Shown here piece by piece: positions 20,337 through 30,200 of a DNA stretch of 64,000 nt. The stretch is from Costus lasius. Its lineage: Eukaryota > Streptophyta > Magnoliopsida > Zingiberales > Costaceae. The translations under genes were made by a program, and so were the position numbers. Position 1 is the first letter of the stretch; each line of letters starts with the position of its first letter. The notes beneath the pieces were generated by a model. That model was not told where the DNA came from, did not search any database, and saw only the letters and a program-made list of their open reading frames with translations. The DNA is taken from positions 123,892,499-123,956,498 of the forward strand of contig CM050446.2 in assembly GCA_027563935.2 (NCBI GenBank), in the 5' to 3' direction.

Positions 20337-21765
20337 GCTGGAGAAATGGGAAGGCACAAGCACAGCTCCATTCACGGAAATATTTATATGAGCCCTAGAC
20401 TATCGATTCTTTAATTTCTTTTTTTCAAAGAATATTGACCTTTATGCTGTGTTTAGTAGGAAAGAAATAAAGTTAAAAGGAAAAGAAAGTAAGAAAAAAG
20501 GGAAAATAAAAAAGAAAGAAAATAATAAAATTTTTCATCATTATGTTTATTTAGAAGGAAAGAAAATTAGAAAGATTGATAAACATTCTCTTTTTTTTTA
20601 TTTTTATGTCGATGACGACGATGAGAGGCCATGGTAAAATAGCGGCGACGAGAGATGAGAGGTGATGGTGAAGAGGCGATGACAACGACGATAATGATGA
20701 CAACAATGGCGATGGCGATACAACGATAGATATGACGACGGTGATGACAACGTTGATGAAGAAGGTTGCAAGAAAAGCACGAGAAGAAGAATAGATATAA
20801 CAAAGAAAATGGTGAAAATAGGTATGAGAAGGACAAATCTAACTTTCTCCCAATTTGGACGAAAAGCAAATAGGGCTATTTCCCTCTTACTTTCCTTCCA
20901 TTTTCCTTTTTTATTTCCATATGTCTTACTAAATACGATTTTATAGCTTTCCTTCTAACTTTCTATCCATTCTCTCCTCCTTTCCTTCTTACTAAACACG
21001 CTATTAATGAACATCATGGAAAATATCCTAAAGTATGTACATTAAGAAAAGCTAAACAGAAACTTAAAATGCACAAACAGCAAGCGGACGGGAGTAGTTA
21101 CCTGCTGGGATTTCAAAAAATCCATGCAGAAGGAGACGTACCATGTGTAAAATGTGAAATGGAACAGGTGTAGTGACAAAAACGTAATTGGATCAATACC
21201 AAGACAAAATGCAAACTACCACAAGAACAGCGGACTAAAAGTGAAGCACGCAAAATGGAGCTTCCTTCATTTAGCTGATTTCCAGAATTCCTGGGGTATT
21301 GTAACAGCAAACTTCACTAGCAGCAATTATACAAATTTCCTCGCGGATAGGAAACCCACACAACCACGGAATGCAGGAAAGTTAGATCACCTCACCACCT
21401 GAGCCTGCAGTCAGGATACAGGCGATAGAACTCAGAATCGAGATCGCCAATCTCTTGCATCGTAACAGCGATAAGCAGGTCGGTTTAAAGTACCACTTTC
21501 CACACACCAAGGTATAACAGAATCGGGCTTTTCATGTACATCACAACTTACTGCCAAGCCAACAACTGTAGCATTCAAACTATTGTAACATTTCGCAGCT
21601 TGGAACCTACATATTACAAGAACAAGGGGTTAATGACTATGAAACAGTGAAATTTCAAGATTTTCTGACATTTAATTGTTGTTGCATGACTTAATAAGCT
21701 CGTGGCTCAAGGTTTTATCAACAGGCACCTGCTGTAAATAGTTGGTGCAATTGAAATTAAAGCTC
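20337..21765 (-). pseudogene. NOL9: Truncated NOL9 pseudogene (last exons and flank)
   Basis: Aligned to the intact gene, this block has the 3' flank (20337-20444 and 21004-21100), the counterpart of exon 8 (about 21102-21220) with an 11-bp deletion, a shortened intron, the counterpart of exon 7 (about 21494-21606) and part of the next intron (to about 21765). Matching phrases include TGTAAAATGTGAAATGGAAC, ACACACCAAGGTATA, CAACAACTGTAGCATTCAAA and AACAAGGGGTTAAT. Frameshifts abolish coding. Introns are present, so this is a DNA-level duplicate rather than a retrocopy. The gypsy-type element separates it from its left piece. Confidence 0.8.
20445..21003. mobile_element. Tourist/PIF-Harbinger-like MITE
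   Basis: 559 bp with terminal inverted repeats TGCTGTGTTTAGTA and TAGCGTGTTTAGTA (right end read in reverse) and TTA on both flanks (20442-20444 and 21004-21006). It interrupts the NOL9 pseudogene flank: the intact gene region reads straight through from AATATTGACCTT to ATCATGGAAAATATCCTA. Its interior has simple GATGACGACG-type repeats. Confidence 0.8.
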
Positions 21766-22311
21766 GACACATGAGCCTCAAGCTACTTATGAATAGTACT
21801 GATTCACAGTTCCCCAAATGCACCATTATTTATGTATACAAAGAAATACTAAGTTTCTACCGTTAAAATTAACATGATTCATAGGAGCTAAGCGGTCAAA
21901 ACTACTATTCCGAGCATGACCGATAGGAGCACGTCCCTGACTTTGTCCTCAGCCTATTCGATACAGCCACCTGGTTACTTGTCTCGACAAATCGAAAACC
22001 CCCACACGCCTGGCAAAGACCGCTGCATGAACCAACTCTAAAGAACATATGGGTATATCACTTGAGACTCGACTGCGATGCAGCGCATGTACAAGTCCAG
22101 TACACCGGAATGAATACAAAATCACACGTAGGCAGTAACTCACACATGTGCGGAGGACAACGTCATGCAGGACGGCGGGCATACGCCCAAATCCCGAATA
22201 GACCGCTCTCAAGCCATCAAGCTCACTCACTCACCAACGCGGACATCTCGCAATTCGGAGCACTCAACCAGCACATGCTGGACAGCACAAGATAGAGTGG
22301 AGAATGACAAA
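21766..22311. other. Intergenic, duplicated segment continues or ends
   Basis: No gene supported. The minus strand is open over 21949-22230, but composition gives no family. It leads into the hAT-like element at 22320. Confidence 0.35.
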
Positions 22312-22319
22312 TCAGCCGG

Positions 22320-22799
22320 TAGGGGTGGCAACGGGTCGGGTACCCGCGTTGCCACCCAAAACCTAAACCTGACCCGAATTCAAAACCCGATACCCGAACC
22401 CGGGTTAAATATCTTATTGTGCAACCCGAACCCAGGTCGGGTATTTAATCGGGTACCCGCGGGTACCCGATTAAATAAAATAAAAATTATTTATTATTTT
22501 ATATTTTATAAAATATAATTTAAAAATTATAATAATAATAAATATATTTATATAATAATAATTTTTATTATTTTATATTTTACTAATAATAAATATTTAT
22601 ATAATAGTTATTTTATTATTATTTATATTTTATTAAAACTATATATATTTATTTATTTATTATTGAAATCGGGTATCGGGTACTAGGTACCCGCATAACT
22701 AAACCCGAACCCGTCCCGTTTAGATAAACGTGTACCCGAACCCAATGTAAACGCGTCGGGTCAGGTACCCGCCCCCGACGGGTAATTTTGCCAGCCCTA
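22320..22799. mobile_element. hAT-like MITE rich in GGGTACCCG
   Basis: 480 bp with ends TAGGGGTGGCAAC and (reverse) TAGGGCTGGCAAA, and the 8-bp flanks TCAGCCGG and TCAGCCAG (22312-22319, 22800-22807), one mismatch. GGGTACCCG/CGGGT motifs fill both ends around an AT-rich core. This is the common plant non-autonomous hAT layout. Confidence 0.85.
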
Positions 22800-22807
22800 T
22801 CAGCCAG

Positions 22808-22898
22808 GAGTGCGAAACAAGAGGAGCCAAGGAGGGGAGAATGCCGGAGTCATGATTTCGCCGCCTCCGCCGAACGCTCTTGTCTCCGTTGTTGACCC
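22808..22898 (-). other. GC-rich segment split by the Copia element (left part)
   Basis: This ends with GACCC, the target duplication of the Copia element, and continues beyond it at 29949. On the minus strand both parts are open in the same frame if one GACCC copy is discounted, giving Arg/Ser-rich protein text (NNGDKSVRRRRRNHDSG). Family not recognised. Confidence 0.4.
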
Positions 22899-23157
22899 TG
22901 TTAAAAATAGCAAATATGTAAACATGACATTGTGTCATGTGTATGTGTTACGTGAGGATTGAGGTTAGTGGTGTTGAGTTGAGGTATAGTGGTTTTTATT
23001 TTTAGCATAGACTAGTTATTTTATTTCTATATAAATGTGTACTTTGTTTATTTCATTACAGCAGCATTTTTAATACAAGATTACGCTATTTCTCTGTCTC
23101 TTCTCTGTGTTGTGTGTTCTCTCTCGTCACCGTACTTCCGCCGTGTTGTTGCCAACA
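22899..23157 (+). mobile_element. 5' LTR of the plus-strand Copia element
   Basis: 259 bp with TG..CA ends, followed by the primer binding site TGGTATTAGAGC at 23159-23170. It contains TATATAAATGTG (TATA-like, near 23028). It belongs to the same LTR family as the minus-strand LTR at 25392-25631, sharing TGTTAAAAATAG, TAGCATAGACTAG and TTTTTAATACAAGATTA. Confidence 0.85.
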
Positions 23158-23204
23158 GTGGTATTAGAGCAAGGTTGAAGAACTGCTCTAGCAAAGAGTT
23201 AAAT

Positions 23205-23465
23205 CTCATTGTTTGCCTAGCGACGCTGTACTTGACTGTACAGTTGAGGGTGTGTTACTCGCTGAGCGAAAAAAATTTCAGTTTTGCCTGGCGACGCTGT
23301 ACTTGATTGTACAGTTGAGGGTGTGTTACTCGCTGGGCGAAAAAAATTTCAATTTTGCCTGGCGATATTGTACCTGACTGTACAACTGATGGCGATACTG
23401 TACCTGACTGTACAACTGAGGGCGTGTTACTCGCTCAGCGAGAAAAATCTCACTGTTATTGTGAG
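23205..23465 (+). repeat. Leader repeats of about 67 bp in the Copia element
   Basis: TTTGCCT(A/G)GCGACGCTGTAC followed by TTGA(C/T)TGTACAGTTGAGG, GTGTGTTACTCGCTG and GCGAAAAAAATTTCA recurs at about 23212, 23283 and, in variant form, 23355 and 23390. Confidence 0.8.
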
Positions 23466-23529
23466 ATCTGTTGCTGAAGATTAGAGATAAGATCCATTGA
23501 CCGAGAGAAGAAAATCACTTCATTGATAT

Positions 23530-23912
23530 TGTGATATCCAAAGATTGAGATCCGTTTGGCGAAAGAAAAAAAATGTCATTGGGATTGAGATGTGTTGCCG
23601 TTGTTCGCCAAGAAGAAAGGCCGCTTAGTCTCGTTGCTTTCGCTAGCGGCTGAAACACCACCGCCGCTCAGAATCGTCGTTCGCTGTTTTTTCAGTGCCG
23701 ATCTCTGCTGCTTAAATTCGCGATCCAAAGATTGAGATCCGTTTGGCAAAAGAAAAAAAAATCTCATTGGGATTGAGATGTGTTGCCGTTGTTCGCCAAG
23801 AAGAAAGGCCGCTTAGTCTCGTTGCTTTCGCTAGCAGCTGAAACACCACCGCCGCTCAGAATCGTCGTTCGCTGTTTTTTCAGTGCCGAATCTCTGCTGC
23901 TTAAATTCGCGG
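23530..23912 (+). repeat. About 187-bp tandem duplication in the Copia leader
   Basis: Two copies start near 23536 and 23723. They share CCAAAGATTGAGATCCGTTT, GTTGCCGTTGTTCGCCAAGA, GCTGAAACACCACCGCCGCT and CAGAATCGTCGTTCGCTG. The sequence between the gag start and these repeats (23912-24720) is very GC-rich with CGCCGGA repeats; open frames there look fortuitous. Confidence 0.85.
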
Positions 23913-24986
23913 CTCGCTGAAATCGCCCGAGTGGCTGGTCCTATATCTGTTTTTCGGCTCCAGTCGTTTCGTTGCTCGCAGCACAGGATGACGAAGTCCA
24001 GATACGCCAACAACTCGATCGTTCGGCGCTAGGCGAAACAATCGTTTCTCACCTGCAGATCCGCCGCCGATCGCCGCTCCACAAGACGAAAACGAGAAGA
24101 ATTTCCAAAATAGTCTCTCGCCGTTTCGCCGTCCTTTGTCGTTCACCGGATTAACACCGCTTGCGAACATCAGTTTCCGCCTCCACACCGAAGACGAACG
24201 CGTGATCCGAACAAATCTTTGGTTCGGCGCTTGCCGTCTCTCACGCCGGACGCCGGACGCCGGACGCCGGACGTGAGTAAAAGTTTTGCAGCGACGCTCG
24301 GCGCTGAAGTCCAGAGCACTCGCCTGCCGCCACTGTAAGGTTCTCAGCGGAAAATCACGTCGCTCGCCGACGAAAAAAATTTTCTGGTCACGCGACGAAT
24401 CCCTTAGTCGCTCTCAAGGCACCCCTGCTCGCCTCCAAGCCATAGAAGACGAAGAAGACGAGAAGAGTCTCGTCCAGAATCCGCCTCTCACTCAAGCACT
24501 CGCCGCTTGTCTGATCGACGAACGCCGACCGTCCGTTCGCTGCCGCCGGTTCAGCATTTTTTCCAATGACGCTCACAGCCGCTGCAAATTCTTGATCGAA
24601 GCTTGCGGCTGAAATTCCAGCGCCGCCGACGTCCCTGCACGCCGAACGCGAGCAACGGAGCAACGCTCGCAAACGAAATTGTTTCGGCGCCGCTGAACCG
24701 AACGAAGTTTTGGTTCGGCACCTGAACCAAGACAATTTTGACCTAATATTTGGCTTTGCTATTTGGTCGGAGAGATTTGGATCTAACTAAGACCAATTGA
24801 GGTATAATTCTTGAACCAACAATTGACCTATTTTTGGTTCAATTTGATCAACGGTTCAATTTGAATTTGTTGCTTCAATTTGATTTAGCTCAAATCGAAT
24901 TTGTGACAAATTTGGCCAGATCAAATTTTATTGACCAAAATTGGTGTGCGGGTGAAAATTAAAAAATTATATAGAAGACACAAAAA

Positions 24987-25391
24987 TGAATAACGGTATG
25001 ATGTCATTTCAAGTGCCAAAATTTACAAGTGAAAAGTTTGATAACCGGTGAGATGCACATGATGTATGGGAAATTGTTAAAAATGGGTATGTAGCTCCAG
25101 TTGACCCAGCTACTCTAATGCAAGCATATAGAGATCTTCTTCAAAATTCAAAAGATGGATCAAAAGGCTATTTCTTTGATTCATCAAGCATTGGATGAGG
25201 CAACATTTGAGAAAATATCCAATGCAATAACAACCAAGCAACTATGGGAGATGTTGCAAAGTATTTGCAAAGGAAGCGCGAAGGCCAAAAAAGTTCGCCT
25301 TCAAAGCTTGAGAGGAGAATTTGAAGCTCTTTGTATGAAAGAATATGAAAATGCTAGATCAAATTTCAGCAGCCTTGTTTATAGAAATTGA
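24987..25391 (+). pseudogene. Copia gag, damaged and interrupted
   Basis: It starts ATGAATAACGGTATGATGTC and encodes MNNGMMSFQVPKFTSEKFDN, with an early stop, AHDVWEIVKNGYVAP, MDQKAISLIHQALDEATFEK, ISNAITTKQLWEMLQSI and VRLQSLRGEFEALCMKE. This is the standard gag of plant Copia elements, whose signature is the WExL...VRLQxLRGEFEAL..MKE pattern. About a dozen residues around the usual NWSIRMKALLG are missing. The frame is cut by the LTR of the nested element at 25392. Confidence 0.8.
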
Positions 25392-25631
25392 TGACACAAG
25401 ATCTACTTTGAGAAGAGACAGAGGCACACACAAAGAAGAGACGGAGAAATAGCATAATCTTGTATTAAAAATGCTTCAATCGAAACAATAAAAATTACAT
25501 GTATTTATAAAAAGTAAAGATAGCTAGTCTATGCTAAAAATAAAAACCACTAACTCTCGACTTACGACACCTCAAACCTCAAGTCACACACACCACATAG
25601 AGAGTCGTGTTTACTATTTCTATTTTTAACA
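25392..25631 (-). mobile_element. 3' LTR of the nested Copia element
   Basis: 240 bp, of the same family as the LTR at 22899-23157 but clearly diverged. TGTTAAAAATAG is at the right edge and TGACACAAGATC (minus-strand CTTGTGTCA) at the left edge. The left flank 25387-25391 is ATTGA; its right partner is lost. Confidence 0.75.
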
Positions 25632-25639
25632 CTCCCCCT

Positions 25640-26160
25640 TAAACACGACACTTACATACTCCTAGCAAGCTCCTCAATTCATTGAAACTACTAATCTTCA
25701 AAGCTTTCGTGAAGATATCTGCTACTTGGTCCTGGGAATTTACATACTTTAATTGCACTTCCTTATTTGCAATACATTCTCGTACGTAATGGAACCTTGT
25801 GTCTGTGTTTACTGCGCTCATGATATAAAGGATTCTCCGTTAAAGCAATAGCAAACTTATTGTCAATATTAATTTGAGTAGGCTCCTTTTGTATAACATT
25901 TAAATCTCTCAGAAGTCGTCTCAGCCAGATTGCTTGAGTTACACTTGAGTTAAGAGCCACATACTCTGCTTCACAAGTTGATAAGGTAACAATTTGTTAC
26001 TTCTTCGAACTCCATATGAAAGTTGTGTTATCTAAATAGAACACAAAGCCTGTTGTGCTTTTCTGATCATCGATGCCCCTAGCCCAATCACTATCACAGT
26101 ATCCTGTAAGTTGAAAATTATCTGAGGCAGAATAATATAATCCATAGTCAAGAGTGCTTT
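25640..26160 (-). pseudogene. Copia RNase H domain, broken
   Basis: Minus-strand text includes YCDSDWARGIDDQKSTTGFV, TLSTCEAEYVALNSSVTQAI, WLRRLLRDLNVIQKEPT, NPLYHERSKH, and the C-terminal VNSQDQVADIFTKALKI. The family motifs D-S-DWAG, CEAEY and ADIFTK are visible. Stops and frameshifts interrupt it (for example before QIVTL and after RMYCK). Confidence 0.8.
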
Positions 26161-27235
26161 TAATGTATCAGAGAATCTTTTTTGCCGCATTTAGATGCTC
26201 TGAAGTAGGAGTCTCCATGTAACGACTTATAAGCCCAACACCAAAGCATATGTCAGGACTTGTACAAGTAAGATACCTCAAACTCCCAACTAGACTTTTG
26301 AAGGAGTTATATCTATCTTTTTACTGTCATCAAACTTTGACAGTTTAACATTGCACTCAACCGGGGTACTCAATGAATTGCAATTGCTCAGATTGAACTT
26401 TTTCAACACTTCTTTTGCATAGTGCTCTTATGAGATGAATATTCCCTCATTTTTTTGATGCACCTCCATTCCCAAATAGTTTGACATCAGTCCTAGATCA
26501 GTCATCTCAAACTCAAGATTAATCTTCCTTTTCAAGTCCTCGAACATCTGAGGATTGTTGCCAGTAAATATTAAATCATCTACATATAGGCACATAATCA
26601 TGATTCCATCATTATTTGCCTTTAGATATAAAGCATATTCATACGGGCACTTCTTAAAACCATTCTTTTGAAAGTAATCATCAATTCTGCAATTTCAGGA
26701 TCTAGGTGCTTGCTTCAAACCATATAAGACTTTTGTTAATTGAAGGACTTTTCCTTCGTGCCCTTTTACTACATAGCCTTGAGGTTGTTTAATGTATACC
26801 TCCTCTTCAAAGTATCCATTTAAAAAGGCTGACTTTACATCTCTAGAAAATTTCCTATTTTTGTTGAGTTGCCATAGAGATAATTAGCCTTATAGTTTCC
26901 AAACGGGCAACAGGAGCGAATACTTCATCATAGTCAATACCTTGACGCTGCTTATAGCCTTTTGCGACAAGTCTAGCTTTGTACCTTTCTATCTCTCCGT
27001 TCAAATTTTTCTTTACTTTGTAAACCCATTTGACTCCAATGGGAGTATGCCCTTTTGGGAGATTGGCTAGCTCCCATGTCTTGTTCTTCTCAATAGCCTT
27101 TATCTCTTCATTCATGGCTTTTCTCCATCTCTTATCCTTAGAGGCTTCAGTGTAATTGACTGATTCTGTCTCTGCAAATAGACAAATGTATGTGACATCA
27201 TCAATTCTTACTGACTGCATATTCATAGATGTCAA
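26160..27235 (-). pseudogene. Copia reverse transcriptase, broken
   Basis: The best open part (26855-27235) encodes [80 protein letters not shown] and [11 protein letters not shown]. Downstream follow [40 protein letters not shown] (catalytic YVDD) and EMTDLGLMSNYLGMEV. Frameshifts near 26860 and 26700 and later stops make it inactive. Confidence 0.85.
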
Positions 27236-28316
27236 CCAGTCTTCTTATGCGAGGATGTAATCGCCCTGAACTTTCTTTAGATGAGCTAGGTTCACTTCTA
27301 CTGTGGGAATGCATTCTTCCTGAGCTCTCTCTAGATGAACTAGGTTCATCATGCGATGGAGATGTTGGTAGAGTACTGACTCCAGAGGTGTCATCCTTTT
27401 CCCCATTTTCTAAGAAAGAAAATAAACCTTGATCGTCTTCTTGCACTTGCCAATTCCAGTTTGACTCTTCGTCAAAATCAACATCTCTGCTTATAAAAAC
27501 CTTCTCAGTGCTCAGATTATAGAGTTTGTAACCTTTTGTTCTTGAGTCATAGCCAACAAATATGCACTTTCTACTTTTGTCATCTAGCTTGACACGATTG
27601 CCATCAAGAACATGAGCATAAGCAGTACTACCAAAAACTTTTAAGTGTGATACAGAAGGTCGTTTACCACACCAAGCTTCAAGAGGGGTTTTTTGACTAA
27701 GAGATCTTGTTTCGCAACGATTCAAGATATAGACTGCACAATCCACAGCTTGTGCCCATAATTCTTTTGGCATCTTCTTTGTCTTCATCATGCTCTGTGC
27801 CATATTTAAAATAGTGCGATTCTTCCTTTCTGCAATTCTATTTTGTTGTGGAGATCCTGGAACTGTTAAGAATCGTCGAATTCTGGCTTTGTTACAGAAA
27901 TCTTGAAATTGTCTGGATGTGAACTCTCCTCCTCTATCTGATCTTATGGCTTGAATTTTATATCCCTTCTCATTTTCAACAAGTGCTTTGAAGTTCTGAA
28001 AATATTTGAATACTTATGACTTTTCTTTCAGGAAGTATACCCAAGTCATTCTACTATAGTCATCAATAAATAGAAGGAAATATTTATTCATGCCAAAAGA
28101 ATTTGGAGAGATCGGCCCACACACATCTATGTGTATTAATTGGAGTGGTCTTGAAGCTCTTGATTCAGATTCTTTTGGAAAGCTTTTCCTCAACTGCTTT
28201 CCCAACATACAACCTTCACACACATTGTCAAGTTGTTTTATATAAGGTAATCCTTTTACCATTCTTTCTTGTGCCATTTTCTTTAAACTGCCAAAATTCA
28301 AATGGCCAAGTCTCAA
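27201..28316 (-). pseudogene. Copia integrase with GAG pre-integrase, broken
   Basis: It begins RLGHLNFGSLKKMAQ and CEGCMLGKQLRKSFPKES (HHCC zinc-binding part), then LIHIDVCGPISPNSFGMNKY, FLLFIDDYSRMTWVYFLKEK (first catalytic Asp region). After a break come the SDxGGEF and PQQN motifs around 27870-27950, then LWAQAVDCAVYILNRCETRS, TPLEAWCGKRPSVSHLKVFG and KCIFVGYDSRTKGYKLYN. A stop at about 28012 and frame changes inactivate it. Confidence 0.85.
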
Positions 28317-28489
28317 ATGTCATAACCATGGAGTCTTTGTAGCATGCTGACAAGCATTTTGCACCACCAGTCTGAATACTTAGTGGAAACAAACGATTCC
28401 GAGTCATTGGCACTTTAGCAATCAACTTTCCTACATCGTCCTTTAGATATAGATTGTGTCCAATTGTATAGAAACAATATCCCTTTTCT

Positions 28490-28732
28490 AATAGCTATCC
28501 CATACTGAGTATATTATTTTTCACATCAGGGGCATAATAGACATTTGAAATAAACTGATGACTTCCATCCTTCACCTTTATCAGAATTCTTCCTTTTCCT
28601 TGCACAGGTATTTTTGATGAGTCTCTAAATATAATATTATCTTTCATCCTGTCATTAATTTCTGTAAACAAGGATTTGTTTCCACACATGTGATTGCTTG
28701 CTCCTGTGTCAAGAAACCATGAGTCAAGGTCC
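28490..28732 (-). pseudogene. Copia protease remnant
   Basis: Minus-strand text reads DSWFLDTGASNHMCGNKSLF, the DTGA active-site motif of the Copia aspartic protease, followed by KVKDGSHQFISNVYYAPDVK and NNILSMG, the usual protease tail. The element homology ends just before it. Confidence 0.8.
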
Positions 28733-29443
28733 TACAAGAGGTAGGGGTACATAGACCCATGAAAATACTTCTCAATTTACCTCGACAAAAGAAAGAGGTA
28801 GAGACAGAACATATCAAACTCAGAGGCTTGACAATCAGAAGTGAGATGTTACAACTGTAACAAGTTTAGACATTATGCTAGGGAATGCAATCATGCTCGT
28901 AATGAAAGAGCTTATCTATCTCAAAAGGAGAGCAGTGAGGATCAAAAGGAGAGGGATGAGGAGCTAGATTGTAAGCTTTTAATGGCATATAAGAGTTCTA
29001 CATTGGAAGTAGATCCTTATTATGGAGATAGATTCTATTTTATAGATTTTGATGATGAGAATGACAATGACATTACCACATCTGAAGACTCTCTAAAGAT
29101 GGATGTACAAGAGGAAGTCATAGTTACATGTTTGGAAGCATGCCCAGATAACTATGAAGAACAAGAAAGCGTTCGTGGTAAGATAAATGTGAATAATGAG
29201 CATGAGCAAAGAATAGATGAAGAACAAGAAAAGAAAAATCAAAATACTAGCATTAACGAACATGAAATAATGCATCAAGCTACATTTTGGAAGATTGAAG
29301 AGAGTTCAAGACGGAGGCTACAAAGAAACACTGAGGATGATAATAGTTTTATGCTAAATATAGTGTCACAGAGGTTACTGACAAAGGACTATCAAATGGA
29401 ATATCTTGGGGGATGGGAGAGAGCTCAAGACATCCTCACATAA
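28733..29443 (+). pseudogene. Copia gag zinc knuckle and unusual Glu-rich extension
   Basis: An Arg/Gly-rich lead-in is followed by CYNCNKFRHYARECNHARNE, a CCHC zinc knuckle (C-X2-C-X4-H-X4-C). Then comes about 170 codons of acidic, Glu/Asp/Asn-rich text (YYGDRFYFIDFDDENDNDIT, NNEHEQRIDEEQEKKNQNTS) ending at TAA (29441-29443). Normal Copia elements have DTGAS protease text soon after the knuckle; here it is absent. The extension resembles no family I know. Confidence 0.65.
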
Positions 29444-29658
29444 CTAAAGTAGAAGACTTATATGTTGAAAATGGTATCTTTATATGTCACTTTGCAGATG
29501 AAGAGCCCATTAACTTTGTTGAAGTTAATGAAGATGATCAATTCAGAAGGATCATCAACGAAAAAATAGAAGAGCATGCTAATGCAAAAGGTAAAAGGGT
29601 ATATAGTAGAAGAAAGAAGAAAAGACATAAAACAAAGCTCGTGGGAAGAAGATACTAG
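29413..29658 (+). pseudogene. Short RT-leader-like ORF before the 3' LTR
   Basis: An overlapping frame reads VEDLYVENGIFICHFADEEP, INFVEVNEDDQFRRIINEKI. It aligns with the segment before the reverse transcriptase of the nested element ([37 protein letters not shown]). The reverse transcriptase proper is missing and a basic tail (RRKKKRHKTKLVGRR) ends at TAG (29656-29658). Confidence 0.55.
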
Positions 29659-29716
29659 CATTGTAAAGACATTGGTTAATTTTTCTATGACATATACTTA
29701 GAGTTATATAGTGTCA

Positions 29717-29948
29717 AGTTAATAACTCTATGTGAACATGACATTGTGTCGTGTGTATGTGTTACGTGAGAATTGAGGTTTAGTAGTGTCGTGAGTTGAG
29801 GTATAGTAGTTTTTTATTTTTACATAGACTAGCTATTTTATTTCTATATAAATATGTATACTTTGTTTATTTCATTGCAGCAGTATTTTTAATACAAGAT
29901 TACATTGTTTCTCTGTCTCTTCTCTGTGTTGTGTGTTTTTTTTTAACA
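29717..29948 (+). mobile_element. 3' LTR of the plus-strand Copia element
   Basis: It matches the 5' LTR over ACATGACATTGTGTCGTGTG, TATGTGTTACGTGAG and TTGAGTTGAGGTATAGT, but the final 35 bp of the 5' LTR are replaced by a T-tract. It ends AACA, then the GACCC duplication. Confidence 0.75.
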
Positions 29949-30200
29949 GACCCCGCCTGTCTCGTCCGCGCGTTCCGCCTCCATCCAACTTGACGACAGA
30001 GCCCATCGCAGCTTTCGTCCGCCCCAATCCTCGCCAGGACTGAGGCTGCGGATTCCGCCGGCCGTTGTCCCCGCCGGCGACAGCGACGCAAGCGCTTGCT
30101 TCGTCCGAATGCTCGTCGAAGCGGCATTTAGCATTTGGGCTTCCGCAATCCAATCTTCTCTCGGCCTGGCCCGAGAGAAATTAATCCTCACAATAGGGAA
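29949..30200 (-). other. GC-rich segment split by the Copia element (right part)
   Basis: Continuation of 22808-22898. The minus strand is open here: AEAQMLNAASTSIRTKQALA, SLSPAGTTAGGIRSLSPGED. It could be a first exon or a GC-rich promoter of a lost gene. No family recognised. Confidence 0.4.

Larger units (their letters stand above)
25392..28732 (-). mobile_element. Nested minus-strand Copia element, 5' truncated
   Basis: The 3' LTR is 25392-25631 (read on the minus strand TGTTAAAAATAG ... CTTGTGTCA), with the polypurine tract AAGGGGGAG next to it (25632-25640). Reading away from it come RNase H, reverse transcriptase, integrase, GAG pre-integrase and protease. Homology ends at the protease start (about 28732); gag, leader and 5' LTR are absent. 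The plus-strand gag resumes at once with its zinc-knuckle region, so the missing piece of gag and the 5' half of the nested element were probably lost in one deletion. Confidence 0.8.
22899..29948 (+). mobile_element. Defective Copia-type LTR retrotransposon
   Basis: The 5' LTR is 22899-23157 (TGTTAAAAATAG ... GCCAACA) and the 3' LTR about 29717-29948 (ends TTTAACA). GACCC duplications flank it exactly at 22894-22898 and 29949-29953. A primer binding site TGGTATTAGAGC follows at 23159. Inside are a GC-rich leader with repeats, a damaged gag, a nested minus-strand Copia fragment, a CCHC zinc knuckle and a short piece related to the start of the reverse transcriptase region. The main pol domains of this plus-strand element are missing, so it could only have moved with help. 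Confidence 0.9.

Noticed and set aside
24286..24735. Open frames in the GC-rich Copia leader
   Set aside because: Both strands are open because of base composition; the text is Arg/Ser-rich without domains and lies between the PBS and gag of a retroelement.
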